A stretch of DNA of 64,000 bases. It comes from Morchella semilibera. Its lineage: Eukaryota; Ascomycota; Pezizomycetes; Pezizales; Morchellaceae. Both the position numbers and the translations under genes were made by a program. Positions 34,501 to 44,564 of this stretch are shown here, piece by piece (the stretch's first letter is position 1; each line of letters opens with the position of its first letter). Under the pieces are notes generated by a model. The model made no database searches. It worked only from the letters and a program-made list of their open reading frames with translations, and was not told the origin of the DNA. The stretch is taken from the NCBI GenBank assembly GCA_009192285.1, contig CM018605.1:1760530-1824529 (forward strand), written 5' to 3'.

Positions 34501-35090
34501 ACTCGGGGGTCCTTAGGCATTTGGACCAGGAGATCGTCGAGGGCTTTAAGCGTGGTGGAGTAGAGTTTCATTCCTTTTCTTTTCTTATTGATGAGTCTAT
34601 GGAATGCGTAGGAGGTAATAACGGAGATATTTGTTATTGGTTTAGCGGGAGGTTCGATAGAAATCCCTTTAGCAATAATCTTGGTGTGAGTGAGGGAACA
34701 ATTCTTTATGCAGCTTAAAGAATTAAATTGTATTTCGTTATCGGCGGGTAATATCGTTGTTGCATGCCTGCGCATCCAAGGAAGGCCCATAACTATAGGG
34801 TAATGACCTAATTGAGTAACAAAGAAGGGAGCATCCTCTCTGTGGCCATTGATATCGAGACTGAGAATGACTTTATGTGTAACCTTTCCGGATTCAATGG
34901 GTCTTCCGTCTATTACATCGATGTGTCGGGGGAGAATAAGAGGAATAGTTTTAAGTTTGTGGTGGCATACGAAGTCCTTATCTATGAATGCGTATCCTGA
35001 GGCGCCAGTATCAATGAGAGCATATGTTGGAATGAAAGAATCTTTATTTTGAGAAATTGAGCAAGTTACGACTAATTGATTCCCATCCAT
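31524..35090 (-). CDS. pol of copy B
   Basis: A long polyprotein region of about 1188 residues with, in order, retropepsin (DTGAS near residue 28), reverse transcriptase (YLDDIL near 390), RNase H, the integrase zinc finger (H...CHIC) and DDE core (SMDFVTG, VSDRGTQF), and a C-terminal chromodomain ([16 protein letters not shown]). This makes it a chromovirus, whose chromodomain usually directs integration to marked chromatin. It looks whole. Treated as a fossil element part. Confidence 0.93.
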   Translation of the reverse strand: MDGNQLVVTCSISQNKDSFIPTYALIDTGASGYAFIDKDFVCHHKLKTIPLILPRHIDVIDGRPIESGKVTHKVILSLDINGHREDAPFFVTQLGHYPIVMGLPWMRRHATTILPADNEIQFNSLSCIKNCSLTHTKIIAKGISIEPPAKPITNISVITSYAFHRLINKKRKGMKLYSTTLKALDDLLVQMPKDPRVLVPVEHHQYLHLLSEPNASKLPPHRTEYDLSIDIQEGKTVPFGPMYGMTRLELQVLRDYLAEYLSNGRIRHSTSPAGSPVLFVKKADGSLRLCVDYRKLNAVTVKNRHPLPLTPETFMGISSAKYFTKLDLRNGYHQLRIREGDEWKTAFRTRYGHFEYTVMPFGLTNAPAAFQHWVNDMLRPYLDHFATAYLDDILIYSATLEEHKEHVDKVLRILDKNQVYLKPEKCEWHVKETMYLGFVLTPEGIKMDESKVATIRNWETPTCLRDVQEFLGFANFYRRFIYAYSRVVSPLTALTKTGVVFKWTDKTEKAFQDLKFAFTTAPILRHFDPDREIIVETDASDYVSAAIMSQRDNEGILHPNCFFLQKHTPAECNYEIYDKELLAIIRGFEEWRYFLETASYPIKVLTDHRNLEYFMSTKLLNRRQTRWSEFLSRFDFVIQFRPGKQGGKPDALTRRSGDLPKEGDERLAYQYQTVLKRKNLDNKLSLLAGSLANEPAEGASTVQELFSKAYQEDSFPSKVLMMLKDGTKQSKQISLAECAENEDGLLLYRRKLFVPEHEELQLRLLQEYHDKPSAGHPGRAKTLELLSREYYWPNMRKYTDRYVMNCHICRRSKANRNAPQGVLRPLSVPKAPWTDVSMDFVTGLPLSNNYNAILVVVDRLTKMRHFIPCTEEAGARDVARMYLENVWKLHGLPEKIVSDRGTQFTSDFWKSLCERLEISSRYSTAFHPQTDGQTERINAIMEQYLRSYVDYQQDNWATYLPMAEFATNNHVSESTKLSPFEANYGRHPRMNFGPLRHGTTTNEDQANTMARDMSEVFDFLRAEMFRAQRIQEESANASRTPAPRYMIGDKVWLSTRNLLTKRPSKKLDWKQVGPYPISRVVSPYAYELTLPSSMKVHPVFHVSLLSPAVNDPVPGQLQIPPPPVEIEGEQEWEVDAILDSRKRRGRFEYLVRYTGYDEPSWQPYGDVDNSPELVKDFHERYPRKPKRT

Positions 35091-35164
35091 ATCCTTCTCC
35101 GAAACCGAAAACCCAGAAACCGAAAGCTTAGAAAAGTCCCTTAACCGTCCCTGGAGTGAGCCAC

Positions 35165-36593
35165 TCAGTCCAGGGAAAAATCTTTTAACGCCTCATCGCC
35201 GGAGGCTTCTTCCTTCTCTTCTCCTCTAATTTCTGCCCTAGCTCCCCTCATCCTGGGGGCTGGGTTCCTGGGAGCCGGCGCCTGCGGGCATTCCCTAACG
35301 AGGTGTCCTACACCTCCACAATAAAAACACCTATTCTCTACGCGGCGGGCCTCTCTTTCCTGAGGGTCCGGGCGGCCACGACCAGTTGACAAATCCATAG
35401 GGACTACTCCTCCTGGTGTGTGAGACGGATGAGCAGCAGGGGGGTTGGGGCGAGCGGGAGCTTGATAGCGGGGAGCCGGAGGAGGCGGGGCTGAGTACCG
35501 AGGTGCGGGGGCAGCAGGAGCCTGATAGCGGGGTGCGGGACGAGCTTGGGGTACGGGGGCCTGGTAGCGGGGGGCGGTAGCGAGCAGTAATTATCTGCTG
35601 CTTGTTGTCCAAGCGTTGGAGAATGGTGGCGAGTTCGATAACGGTGGCGGGGGTCTCCTCATGGACCATGAGCTTGGTGAGTTCCTCACTCAGACCTTCC
35701 ATGAGAGCTTCCACATTGGCAGTCTCTCCCATTCCAGCTTCGGCGGCGTAGCGTTGGAACTCGGCGAAGTACTCCGAGAAGGGACGATTGAGTTGCCTGA
35801 TTCTCCTGAGGGCGCGACGGGCAGTACCTACCTGGTCTGGGTCGCCGAATGCTGTGTTCAAAATTTCAAAGAACCTTTCCATGGAGGGAAGGTTGATTCC
35901 GGTAGTGGCAATATATGGCATGAATTGGTCGGCGGCCGGGCCTTCCAAGCGAGAAATAGCATAGGTGAGTTGATTCTGAAGGGTAGGGTATCGGTCGGCA
36001 TTGCCCAAGAGCTTAAGTTTCAACATATTTTGGAACTGTGGAAGACCCTTCCTGTTTCCTCGATATTTCTCTGGGTCCGGAAGCTTTTCTGACCTTTCCG
36101 CTCTTGGTTCTTGGGTAAGGGCAATGCCTTCTAAGAGGCGGTTGCGACGTCGAGAAGGGGGTGGTGGAATAGGGTTCGCTGCCGGGGGCGGAGGAGGAGG
36201 CGGGAGTGCGATCTGGGCGGCGAGTGCGGCCTCGGCGGATTGCGTTGCTTGGTTTGCGATGCTTACTTGTTCTTGGAGGGTGGTGACCTGAGCTTCAAGA
36301 ACTGTTATCTGTCCCTCTAGCTCTTGATTCTCCCTTCCTAACTTTGTAAGTTTCTTGGCCCATTCCTTTCGAGCTTCATCCCCATCCTCTATTTCTTCCT
36401 GCCAATTAATAATAAGTTGCTTGACGGCTTGTTGAGCGCGGAACAATAGGTCATGAATTTTCTTGCCTTCCTCACTGGCATCGTCCGCGACGGTGGGGTG
36501 TGCAGCTACGAATGTGTCAAGATCCCTTTGGAGGATCTCGTAGAGTCCTTCTGATTCTTCCATAGGGTCTGCGTGCGACATGGTAGGTGACAA
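35165..36593 (-). pseudogene. gag region of copy B
   Basis: Same arrangement as in copy A: coiled N-terminus, Pro-rich linker, Gag core, Pro/Ala-rich stretch and CCHC knuckle. About one break. Fossil. Confidence 0.88.
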
Positions 36594-36645
36594 GATATTG
36601 TATCGATATATGTAGTGTAGGTTGGCGTTGGAGACGCAACCTTAG

Positions 36646-37094
36646 TATCACGGAGCGAAGCGGAGCACAGGGCAAAGCGAGCCAAGGTACACTACCTAGC
36701 CGGGACGTAACAGTAATGTTCGAGGCGGGCGAGGCGAGACTATGGAGCAAAGCGGGACGCGAAGTAGAACCAGAGACCTGAGTATATTTCGAAGGACTAC
36801 AAACTCCTGAAGATAGGAAGGTTGCGTGAAGAGGAAAGGAAAGAACTATCTACAAGCGAAAACGAGACCCCTATATATACACCACATACCGACACAATGA
36901 CTCATCCACGTAACCCTGTACAGAACCCAATAGAATCTCCCAAGACCCGTAACCCCGAGCCCAGCCTTATCTCCTAATTCCGAATCCCTATTACCGAGCC
37001 GAACCCCTGCTTCCGAAACCCAAAGAATCCTGTAAGAATCCCTGACTAATCCCTCTTCCCGCAACACCGCTAGACCATGTTCCACGCCGTGATA
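36646..37094 (-). repeat. LTR of copy B (5' side of the element)
   Basis: 449 bp, minus orientation, near-identical to 31052-31500. No clear tRNA-complementary primer site (TGG start) is seen just inside it; some chromoviruses use self-priming, but that is not shown here. Confidence 0.9.
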
Positions 37095-37099
37095 TATCG

Positions 37100-38421
37100 C
37101 CGCAAACTCTTTGTACCAGAATATGAGGAGTTACAGCTCAGACTTCTTCAGGAATATCACGATAAACCATCAGCGGGACACCCGGGTAGAGCAAAGACTC
37201 TTGAGTTACTTAGTCGCGAATACCATTGGCCAAACATGCGGAAATACACAAACCGCTATGTTATGAATTGTCATATCTGTCGCCGAAGCAAAGCAAACCG
37301 CAATGCTCCTCAAGGAGTTCTTCGTCCTCTCTCAGTTCCTAAGGCACCATGGACGGACGTTTCAATGGACTTCGTCACAGGACTACCTTTCAGCAATAAT
37401 TATAATGCCATTCTCGTCGTCGTTGATAGGCTCACCAAAATGAGACACTTTATTCCATGCACCGAAGAATCAGGAGCTCGGGACGTTGCACGAATGTATC
37501 TAGAGAACGTTTGGAAGCTACATGGCCTACCGGAAAAGATAGTTTCAGACCGCGGCACACAATTTACCTCAGACTTCTGGAAATCACTATGCGAGCGTCT
37601 TGAAATTTCTCCTCGTTATTCTACCGCGTTTCATCCTCAGACAGATGGTCAGACTGAAAGAATTAATGCTATCATGGAGCAATATCTCCGCAGCTATGTG
37701 GATTATCAACAGGACAACTGGGTTACTTATCTACCCATGGCGGAGTTCGCGACCAATAACCACGTCTCTGAGTCAACCAAACTCTCGCCCTTCGAAGCCA
37801 ATTATGGTCGCCATCCTCGCATGAACTTTGGTCCTCTACGACACGGCACTACCACCAATGAGGACCAGGCTAACACTATGGCAAGAGATATGTCAGAAGT
37901 GTTTGACTTCCTCCGGGCGGAGATGTTTAGAGCTCAACGGATACAGGAAGAATCGGCCAATGCAAGTCGTACTCCCGGCACCACGATATATGATCGGGGA
38001 TAAGGTATGGCTGTCTACTCGTAATCTGTTAACAAAGAGACCGTCGAAGAAATTGGATTGGAAGCAAGTCGGACCCTACCCGATCTCTCGCGTCGTAAGC
38101 CCCTATGCTTATGAACTTATATTGCCCTCGTCGATGAAAGTTCATCCAGTGTTTCATGTTTCGTTACTCTCGCCTGCTGCCAACGACCCCGTACCAGGTC
38201 AATTACAAATACCTCCACCCCCCGTCGAGATCGAAGGCGAACAAGAATGGGAAGTTGATGCTATTTTGGACTCACGGAAACGACGTGGAAGACTTGAGTA
38301 CCTTGTTCGATACACCGGTTACGATGAGCCATCGTGGCAACCCTACGGCGATGTGGACAACTCCCCTGAGTTAGTTAAAGATTTTCACGAACGATATCCA
38401 CGCAAGCCTAAGAGGACTTAG
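37100..38421 (+). pseudogene. pol 3' part of copy A (integrase, chromodomain)
   Basis: Integrase zinc finger and core followed by a chromodomain, on the plus strand, on the far side of copy B. A purine tract precedes the right LTR. Broken with about one break. Fossil. Confidence 0.9.
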
Positions 38422-38444
38422 GCCTCAGAGGGGGACCTAATATC

Positions 38445-38893
38445 TATCACGGCGTGGAACATGGTCTAGCGGTGTTGCGGGAAGAGGGATTAGTCAGGGA
38501 TTCTTCTAGGATTCTTTGGGTTTTGGAAGCAGGGGTTTGGCTCGGTAATAGGGGTTCGGGATTAGGAGATAAGGTTGGGTTCGGGGTTACGGGTCTTGGG
38601 AGATTCTATGGGGTTCTGTACAGGGTTACTTGGATGAGTCATTGTGTCGGTATGTGGTGTATATATAGGGGTCTTGTTCTTGCTTGTAGATAGTTCTTTT
38701 CTTTCCTCTTCACGCAACCTTCCTATCTTCAGGAGTTTGTAGTCTTTCGGAATATACTCAGGTCTCTGGTTCTACCTCACGTTCTGCTTCGCTCCATAGT
38801 CTCGCCTCGTCTGCCTCGAACATTACTGTTACGTCCCACCTAGGTAGTGTACCTTGGCTCGCTTCGCCCTGTACTCCGCTTCGCTCCGTGATA
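38445..38893 (+). repeat. LTR of copy A, right
   Basis: 449 bp, same ends as the left LTR. It is followed by the TGCTG duplication and then by the Tc1-like transposase frame. Confidence 0.92.
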
Positions 38894-39772
38894 TGCTGGC
38901 TTTATTATCAAATTGACGTAGTCCTTGCCCTTAAGTCCACCAGTAGGTAAAATAACCATCGGTCCTTTATGTCCTAGCTGAATACATCCCCAAATCATAA
39001 CCGAAGTCCTACCACTTTTGAAAGTAGGCAATAAACACTCTTCCTTATCCTCTTCACCTACAGCTCGATATACCCAGCAGGTGCCGCCATGATATCCAAC
39101 CTCAAACCGTGATTCGTCAGTCCATATAACCTCGCCCCAATCATCCATAGTCCAATGTTTCCGCTCTCTACACCATAGCATACGTTTCAATTTGTGGATT
39201 TTAGAAAGAAATGGTTTTCGCTTGGCTCGCCGTTTGTGTAGACCTCCTTGCTTGAGATATTTCCTTGCAGTCTTTATGGAAACCTTTGTGGTGATGCTTT
39301 TTGTAAGGATGCCTAAATGCATTCGTCGGCTTCGCTTAGCCAACAAAATAAGATGTCTTTTCTCCCTTTTGCTCAACTTCTCAGGTCTGCCGCTCCTAGG
39401 GGCGCTAGCTGTATAAGGAGTAAGGGATCCAGGTTTTCTCCGCTCTTTATCTCTTTTGACGATATGCCAGCATGTTGTTCTCTTCACACCGGTCCTCCTA
39501 ACAATCTCATCATAGGTAAATCCTAGTTCAAATAAGGTTATAACCTTGGATCGTTGAGCCTCGCTAGTCTCAATACGTCGCTTGATTTTGGAAGGGGACT
39601 TTGGAACGATCATTCTCGCAGTCTCTATAGTAACGAGTTTAGGGTCGTGGAACGGGTTTGGGTCTAGGGAACGGGTTTGATTGAGAATCCATCCAGTAGC
39701 AAACAGTAGAGTAGTACCGTAAAGGCCTCCAAATATTTTCATGGGGCAAGCTTTGTCAGCACGTTCCATCAC
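38894..39772 (-). pseudogene. Tc1-like transposase, N-terminal and middle part
   Basis: The minus-strand frame from 39772 carries a helix-turn-helix region (VITLFELGFTYDEIVRRTGV at about residues 78-97), a second paired-like segment with GRPEKLSKREKR, and the first catalytic Asp in WTDESRFEVG (about residue 218). The frame stays open until the retroelement junction after NLIIKPAYH. The remaining catalytic residues are at 26441-26797. The host transposon was therefore probably complete when the LTR element landed. Start choice is uncertain: Met at 39772, 39769 or 39739. Confidence 0.9.
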
Positions 39773-39799
39773 TTTTTACCTATCGCTGTACATTACCTA

Positions 39800-40018
39800 T
39801 GGAGTGGCAAATGTGTCAAGGGTGGTTTTTCCAATGGTAGTAGGCACTTCACCACCGGTGGGAAACCTTCATAAGTGTTTGTAATAATGATAGCGCAGCA
39901 TAAAGACTGAAATTTAGCTTTTATACTGGAACAGGAACTGAAATTCAGCGCCTATACCATCGTGGTAAAGTAATTCACCACCGTTGGTAAAATTACTTTT
40001 GACACATTTACCGCACCA
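39800..40018. mobile_element. 219-bp palindromic MITE-like element
   Basis: The left end TGGAGTGGCAAATGTGTCAA matches the reverse complement of the right end (TGGTGCGGTAAATGTGTCAA) at 17 of 20 positions. TA flanks both sides (39798-39799, 40019-40020). A second paired block with TTCACCACCG lies inside. It has no coding content. It abuts the Tc1-like transposase start at 39772, so it could be a terminal part of that transposon. I could not find a matching end on the other side near 26.4 kb, so a separate MITE is preferred. Confidence 0.7.
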
Positions 40019-41556
40019 TAATCTTCATCACCGCACCCTCCTCGGATGAAAAGGGAATATTATCAATGAATAAATACGCATGCCTAACGAATCTAGGGCG
40101 CCTGTATGTATACTTTAAACATCCAGAGCTTCTCTCCCCATTAGAGTTATCTACCGTGTCTCGAAACAGGAAACCGGGTTTAATGCGGGGGACAGAAGGT
40201 GATGGGGGAAGCAAGTTGCAAAGCAACCAACCAGACGATTTAGGTTTGACCTTTGGACCCGGGCTGTTCTTTTCTAAGCTCACGACATCAGGGGCTCATC
40301 TACTATCCATGGGTCATCTACAGCAGCCTTGCTAATAAGTACCCGTTGCATTGGCGTTATCAATGGCGTTGGCGTGATAAGCCTTTAGATCTTCCGTATA
40401 TCAACAGGGTCACACTTTTCGGTTGGCACTCAGGCAACACATGTGGAATTAAGATCATACAGCCACCTTACCGCCGCCACCACCACGATGCCAGTCGTAT
40501 ATTCTAGAAGTCGGGTTAAGAACGGCGACTGAAATGTGTCCTGATGCTTTACGGGACTGCGCAGGCTATAGTTTCGGTCCTACTTACATTTGCTACACAC
40601 GCTGGACAGAAAAGGGTTTTTGACACGATGCGTATTTTCAGGGCGCAGCAAAATATCTACTGCAATCATTGGTAGACACGTATCATCGTATATATACATG
40701 TATCCTACCATCTAGTCAGGTCATCGTGTCTGGATATGGAATTAAATTCCCTCCCACTTAATATCGAAGGTTTACTTCCCGACGCGCAAAGCACACCCTC
40801 AATTATATATTAATATCGTGGAAGGTTTCGACCCTCGGGTTCGATATGCTGCTGCATGCAGTGCCCAGGCTCCGTGGCTGACCGTTGGGAAGTGCACCTA
40901 CAAAAGTGCAACAGAGGTTTCAGACACCGATGCATGTTTCGCCCTCGAATATTCTAGTTTACTCCACAGTGGCAAAGGATTCGCCGGGCAGAGCTGGAAT
41001 GCTTGGGGTTATTCAGACCATGGCACCTGGTATATACCGAGGACTCTATAGATACGTACGTGCAAACTAGAAGGTGCTCGAACTTGCGCTCAAGCAAACT
41101 TTCGATAGCGAATTGTGTTTGTTTTCTGGAAGCTTCAACGGATTTCGGCTATCAGGAGCAGCGCCAGCGCTCGAGTACAGACTTGAAAAAGTGAGGGTGA
41201 GGTGCCGTCGGGGAGTTGGTCCACCGGAAGCCCAAGCCGAAGTTGGCGTTGGAAATTCCGACTCCGACCGCAGCTCCTAGTGCTGTCTATACACCACAAT
41301 ATAAGCTAATCTAGGAATGGGTTTTTAATAATTTAAAACTTTGGTTTAGGCTCGTGATATACATGACTCGAACCGATGGTCAATGATCAAACCAACACAA
41401 TATTGTTTTGCCAAGAGATATGAAATTACGGGGAAAGTAACAGTCATGGGCTCGCTTTGTATAGGCCGGAAGCGCAAACTGGGTGATAGACTATATTATA
41501 TATCATTACTCAGTCCTCTATATTGACCTCAACAGTTCTGGCTTTCTTTCTAATAC

Positions 41557-41712
41557 GCAAGATCTCGGGGAGTTGCCAAGGCTGTCTGCTAAACTATCTT
41601 AGGCTTAGATTATACTCAGGTAGAGGCCCCAATCGCCCCTGATCACTTCCTTTGGAGGTGGCGATCTTCAGCTTTTTGCCCTGGCAACCCCCCGAGTTGC
41701 TCGAGATTTTGC
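41557..41712. mobile_element. MITE-like inverted repeat, family copy 2
   Basis: The left arm GCAAGATCTC-GGGGAGTTGCCAAGGC (41557-41582) pairs with 41678-41712 apart from a short insertion. The right end shares TTCAGCT, GGCAACC and GAGATTTTGCGGTA with copy 1 at 9542-9669. Two copies with the same inverted ends support a small non-autonomous transposon family. Confidence 0.7.
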
Positions 41713-44564
41713 GGTAGGCTAGGTATAGCAGCGCCTTTGATCACTACATATACTATTGAAGCGTTAATTGTGTGGGATTGATGTTACGGGGGCTAGAGGG
41801 CTACATGTAGTCATACGTAAGGCTCATCAAGTCCAAACGAAATTTAAAATACGAATATCCATTAAAGTAACTAGCTGGAATACTGGCACAATATTAAGAT
41901 ACCTCGGAACCCCCAAGCCCTATATATAACCCACCAAACATTGGCAACCCAGTAGGAGGTCTCCAACCAATCGATTCCTCCTATCTCGACCCACCAGTAA
42001 TAGTTTCGGGCCTATTATTTATACCATCAGAGTTCCTACCCTAACCCTAATTACTTTGCCTCCAATGTAGGCCTACATGCATGTAGTTAGGGATGCCACA
42101 CCCGAAATCTGAAGGATGATGCCCTTTTGAGAGGTGTCCGCGAACATGCGTAGAAGCCTAGCTTTTGAAAGTGGTAGTTACTCTATTAAGTGAATGAACC
42201 GGGCTCCGTAGCATATATGCATATGCCCCAAAGAAGTACTAGGCCGAGTTACGGATCTACCATCCCGGCGCATTACGACAACACTGATCCTCCTCGATTA
42301 ACACTGGGGTCGGGGACCCAAAGTCTCGGCCCCCTAGAATCCGTGTTTATGTAGTTGGCCTAGCAAACAGCTAAATATATCTATCTTAGTTAAACCAGTC
42401 CTGTCGGCCAGTGTTACAGAGTGTCCGTATTGCCGTAGCCACTAGTATGTAGTTGTCGCCGAGAAACACGCAAGGAGGACTAAACCAGACCTAGTAAGGC
42501 CTATAAGAGCAGGGGACTGTTGAGGGCCTTTTGATAGACTAGAAGTAGACCGTCAGCTCAAGGCTGCCCACGCAACGTACCCACACGGAAACAACTACAC
42601 AGATGCAGCTACTTGCAATTGGCGAGTCCGAAACCCCCTCACCCTGTCGGTAAACTTTACCAGTTCCCACATACGACACCTATCCGCGGCAAGGCGTGGG
42701 AATGCGTCAAATGCTGGTAAGTTGTCTCGATAAACGGCTGGCCAAGACCACGGTTTGCAACTGTTGAGAGAGGAAGCATGTGGCAGAGAAATTTCTGGAG
42801 CTGGTGGCGCTTCTCCCATACTAGGAGGGGGTGATCCACGAGAGGCCTGTTGGCGGAGCACCCTTCTATTCTGGAGCGCCTTTGGTGTACAGGTGGGGAG
42901 GGTGCACGGTGTAGGTGGTGGTATCCCATTCTGTCGAGGTGGAAAGCCTAGCGGGGGATTAGAGCATTTCTATAGGTATCATAAACTACATGTAATAGGT
43001 ACATAAGGTACATAGGACACGGTGTACTAGGGGCGGCTGGCGCTTAGGTACTTACATACACACATGTAGTAAGGCATTGTGGAGGAGACGTGTAAGGAAG
43101 CGGATTGTTTAGTATGGCGCTAAGGCGGCTAGTTTTAAGGAGGCTCTCTCCCCAGAAAGTATCCCCTGATACAGTTATCCTTAGTATTATACTTAACTGT
43201 TTAATTACCTCCTGCACAATACATGTATATACGTACCCTAAGTCTTTGAACCTGAGTTTTGCATAGAACTTCCCCATTAATTCAGATCCAGTTGTCCTTT
43301 GGCTGCTAGCCTGTGCTGTGAAAATAAATGGTAACTCTAATTATAACGGCAACTACATATATATATTACACAAGCAATTTAAGCTGTCCTTCGGGCCAGC
43401 GAAATAATATCGGAAAGGGGAGTTTTGGGGTTTTTAACTCTAGTCGATCTACTAGAACAGAACCTAAATAAGTCTCCCTCGCAGGTGACAGCCTTTAAGT
43501 TAGAAATTAATCCAGTTATATATTCCAAACCAATATATCCCATCACACTGTATGTAATTAATCATTAACCCACCAGTGTAACGAAACAGCCCAGTACGTA
43601 CGCCTACCTATGTATATATCTGCCTAGAGCACAAAGTTTCAGTCGGTTGATCTTGGTGATACTCCAGCAAGGCAAGGTAAGGCAATGATTATGATGATGT
43701 ACGTATGTATAGTTAAGCAATTATGAAATGGTTAACTATATAACCATCGGTATGCACATGCGCGAACCCCACCCACCTATCGAATTCGTTGTAACCAAAT
43801 GGTTAACTAACGTATGTATATCCCATCCAAATCTGGAAGGTCTACTATTCCCCCTCTCTACCATCGATCCACTTTACTTTACTTTACTTTACTACTTTCC
43901 AATATTTACAATTTACTCATCACGTAGCGCCACCACCACACCACAATACAATACATACTACGGGGGAGTCAAGTCAATTGCAAATCCGTCATCGCCCCCA
44001 AAAAGCACACAATCCATGCAGCCCACGATCCGATTTCCGTGAGTGACATCTCATGATCCCGGCCCCGATCCACCCCAAAACCCGAGACGAAAAACCGGGC
44101 CGTCTGTCCCTATTTCGTTTCGTCCTTACCAGGGGGTCATGGTGCGGACTTACTATCGAAAGGGGAGAGGGAAGGAGAGAGGGAGAGACATGAGAGGGAA
44201 CAGGGATTGAGGGGAGAGGGGGGAGAGAATACAGGCAGAACGCGCGTCGTAGCTGGTTTTCATCCCTCCCCCCCCCTCTCTCTCCTTCTGGCCTCTTCCC
44301 CATAATAATAACATTACTTTTATCTGCTGTCCGATCGCTTTTCTGGATCCTTTCCTTTTGTTTCTCTGCAGGCTGCTTGCGTGCGTGTTCGTGGGGAGTA
44401 ATCAACCAGCCAACCAGCAAATCCAAATAGCTTGTTGACCAACCACTCACAACAGTCAACAGTTGATAGGCGCATATACATATAACGCATAAGCTTTTTG
44501 GGGAAAAAAAAGAAAAGAAAGAAAGAGAGAAAGAAAGAGAAAGAAAGAAAGACCAAAAAAAAAA

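Larger units (their letters stand above)
31052..37094 (-). mobile_element. Ty3/gypsy chromovirus copy B (inner, opposite orientation)
   Basis: A second copy of the same family, on the minus strand, inserted in copy A's pol with a 5-bp duplication TATCG (31047-31051, 37095-37099). It is 6043 bp with 449-bp LTRs (31052-31500 and 36646-37094) that differ at about one position by eye, so it is very young and younger than copy A's insertion. Its LTRs differ from copy A's at a dozen or so sites, many C/T, so the two are separate sublineages. The pol frame looks open; gag has about one break. Fossil. Confidence 0.93.
26803..38893 (+). mobile_element. Ty3/gypsy chromovirus copy A (outer), split by a nested copy
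   Basis: A Ty3/gypsy LTR retrotransposon with integrase chromodomain, on the plus strand, inserted in the Tc1-like transposase with a 5-bp duplication TGCTG (26798-26802, 38894-38898). Its two 449-bp LTRs (26803-27251, 38445-38893) look identical by eye, so the insertion is young. Its own length without the nested copy is about 6.04 kb. Parts: gag about 27316-28731, pol (protease, RT, RNase H) 28806-31046, and integrase/chromodomain 37100-38421. It is broken: interrupted by copy B in pol, with about two further breaks. Treated as a fossil. Confidence 0.93.
39773..44564. other. Gene-poor spacer, 4.8 kb
   Basis: No supported gene. It contains the palindromic element at 39800-40018, MITE family copy 2 at 41557-41712, a telomere-like ACCCTAACCCTAA at about 42040, a TTTAC tandem at about 43871-43892, and TACATGTA sites at 40695, 41802, 42987 and 43220. 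Overlapping frames at 42595-43006 on both strands are not recognisable. The last 150 bases are A/G-rich with AAAGA tandems running into the ATG at 44565. Confidence 0.5.

Noticed and set aside
31047-37099. Considering the two LTR copies as one rearranged or inverted element
   Set aside because: Each copy has its own pair of LTRs and its own 5-bp duplication, which fits two separate insertions.
42595-43006. Overlapping frames on both strands considered as a gene
   Set aside because: Neither strand shows a domain, splice logic or a start context; overlapping frames of equal length suggest chance.
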